Shown: positions 22,857 through 23,318 of the stretch, one piece after another
How the letters are laid out: each line of letters starts with the position of its first letter
Numbering within the stretch: the stretch's first letter is position 1
Assembly (NCBI GenBank): GCA_903847285.1
Contig: CAINDH010000097.1
Location: forward strand, 1 to 23,318
Direction of reading: 5' to 3'
DNA: 23,318 nt
Source of the DNA: an uncultured Verrucomicrobia subdivision 3 bacterium
GTDB lineage: Bacteria > Verrucomicrobiota > Verrucomicrobiae > Limisphaerales > UBA11358
Position numbers and translations under genes: made by a program
The notes under the pieces: model-generated
Told to the model about the DNA's origin: nothing
Database searches by the model: none
What the model saw: the letters and a program-made list of their open reading frames with translations, nothing else

Positions 22857-23318
22857 ATGAAGCGCACCCTGAAAGACCTGACGGTAAAAATTTACGCCGA
22901 CGGCGCGGACAAAGCCGGAATGCTGAAGCTCAACGCCGACCCGCTCATCCAAGGTTTGACCACAAACCCTACTTTGATGCGCAAGGCTGGCTTGACGGAT
23001 TTCGAGGCGTTTGCGCGCGACATCCTTCAGACCATCACCGTCAAGCCGCTCTCGCTGGAAGTCTTTTCCGATGAATTTCCCGAGATGAAGCGCCAGGGGC
23101 TGAAGATCAACGGCTGGGGCAGGAATGTTTATGTCAAGATTCCGATCACCAACACCCGGAACGAATCTTCTTTGCCGCTCATCAGGGAACTCGCGAATGA
23201 AGGCGTGAAGCTGAACGTCACCGCCATCCTCACGCTGGATCAGGTCAGGGGCGTCGCGGCGGCCCTGAATCCGAAAGTGCCAGCGGTGGTTTCCGTTTTC
23301 GCCGGACGCATTGCGGAC
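22857..23318 (+). CDS. Transaldolase (TalB/TalC superfamily), 3' end outside window
   Basis: 154 residues are visible from ATG 22857, preceded by AAGGAA at 22845-22850, one of the few good Shine-Dalgarno sequences in the window. Signatures: 'KIYADGADKAGMLKL' with the Asp of the first strand, 'IQGLTTNPTLMRKAG' (31-45), 'LSLEVFSDEF' (66-74 region), the Schiff-base Lys94 in 'NVYVKIPITNT', and 'GVKLNVTAILTLDQV'. 'TTNPTL' and 'VKIPIT' mark the transaldolase/fructose-6-phosphate aldolase family. It transfers a dihydroxyacetone unit between sugar phosphates and can make sedoheptulose 7-phosphate, the substrate of GmhA. Its place directly after the gmhA- and gmhB-like genes suggests a role in feeding heptose synthesis rather than only the pentose phosphate pathway. 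Because the 3' end is missing, the subfamily is not fixed. Confidence 0.9.
   Translation, partial: MKRTLKDLTVKIYADGADKAGMLKLNADPLIQGLTTNPTLMRKAGLTDFEAFARDILQTITVKPLSLEVFSDEFPEMKRQGLKINGWGRNVYVKIPITNTRNESSLPLIRELANEGVKLNVTAILTLDQVRGVAAALNPKVPAVVSVFAGRIAD

Noticed and set aside
1..23318. CRISPR array, tRNA or rRNA genes, transposases, toxin-antitoxin or defence genes
   Set aside because: No regularly spaced direct repeats, no cloverleaf-like sequence and no such protein motifs were found on either strand.

Overview
The window looks like a chromosomal piece from a Gram-negative, moderately GC-rich bacterium, most likely of the Verrucomicrobia/Planctomycetes group. The evidence is a prepilin-like protein with a C-terminal H-x9-DG motif, a free-standing 'CSFCKSIRDD ... 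HGLCPDCA' C-terminal module, an outer-membrane porin, lipoproteins, heptose (LPS) precursor genes and few recognisable Shine-Dalgarno sequences. The phylum is inferred from protein style, not from a marker tree.

Layout. 1-514: C-terminal end of a secreted Ig/HYR-like protein. 554-2737 (minus): guaA preceded by a small membrane protein. 2823-5798 (plus): prepilin-like protein, then a zinc-finger/membrane/beta-propeller protein starting 3 nt later. 5913-6204: a small foreign-looking segment, a one-gene integron-type cassette with a core-site-like left boundary and half an attC site. 6212-9571 (minus): polytopic membrane protein, pyrF and ispE. 9572-9783: divergent intergenic region with a cluster of perfect small hairpins and the hisD promoter. 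9784-12248 (plus): hisD overlapping an acyltransferase-3 gene. 12285-13232 (minus): a degenerate dihydropteroate-synthase-like protein. 13274-13708 (plus): thioredoxin-like lipoprotein. 13712-14263 (minus): DUF192 lipoprotein. 14402-15457 (plus): orphan sugar-type ABC permease. 15713-17074 (plus): porin. 17138-18811 (minus): AspT/YidE-type transporter with two RCK_C domains. 18924-21576 (minus): aspS followed by an alpha/beta hydrolase. 21721-23318 (plus): SIS isomerase, GmhB-type phosphatase and transaldolase.

Most genes are housekeeping: nucleotides (guaA, pyrF), isoprenoids (ispE), histidine (hisD) and translation (aspS). The clearest pathway unit is the final operon: transaldolase can supply sedoheptulose 7-phosphate, the SIS protein would isomerise it to a heptose 7-phosphate, and the HAD phosphatase would act on the heptose bisphosphate, giving activated heptose for LPS or another glycan.

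The most interesting points are the solitary integron-like cassette between housekeeping genes, a recurring promoter layout in which the -10 box lies 6-7 nt before the start codon (leaderless mRNAs suggested), the hairpin cluster upstream of hisD, a dispersed-type repeat that supplies the pyrF start codon, the FolP-like protein lacking key residues, and the heptose operon with an aspartate-variant isomerase. No CRISPR array, tRNA, rRNA, transposase or defence system was found, and no gene-free stretch exceeds 300 bases.
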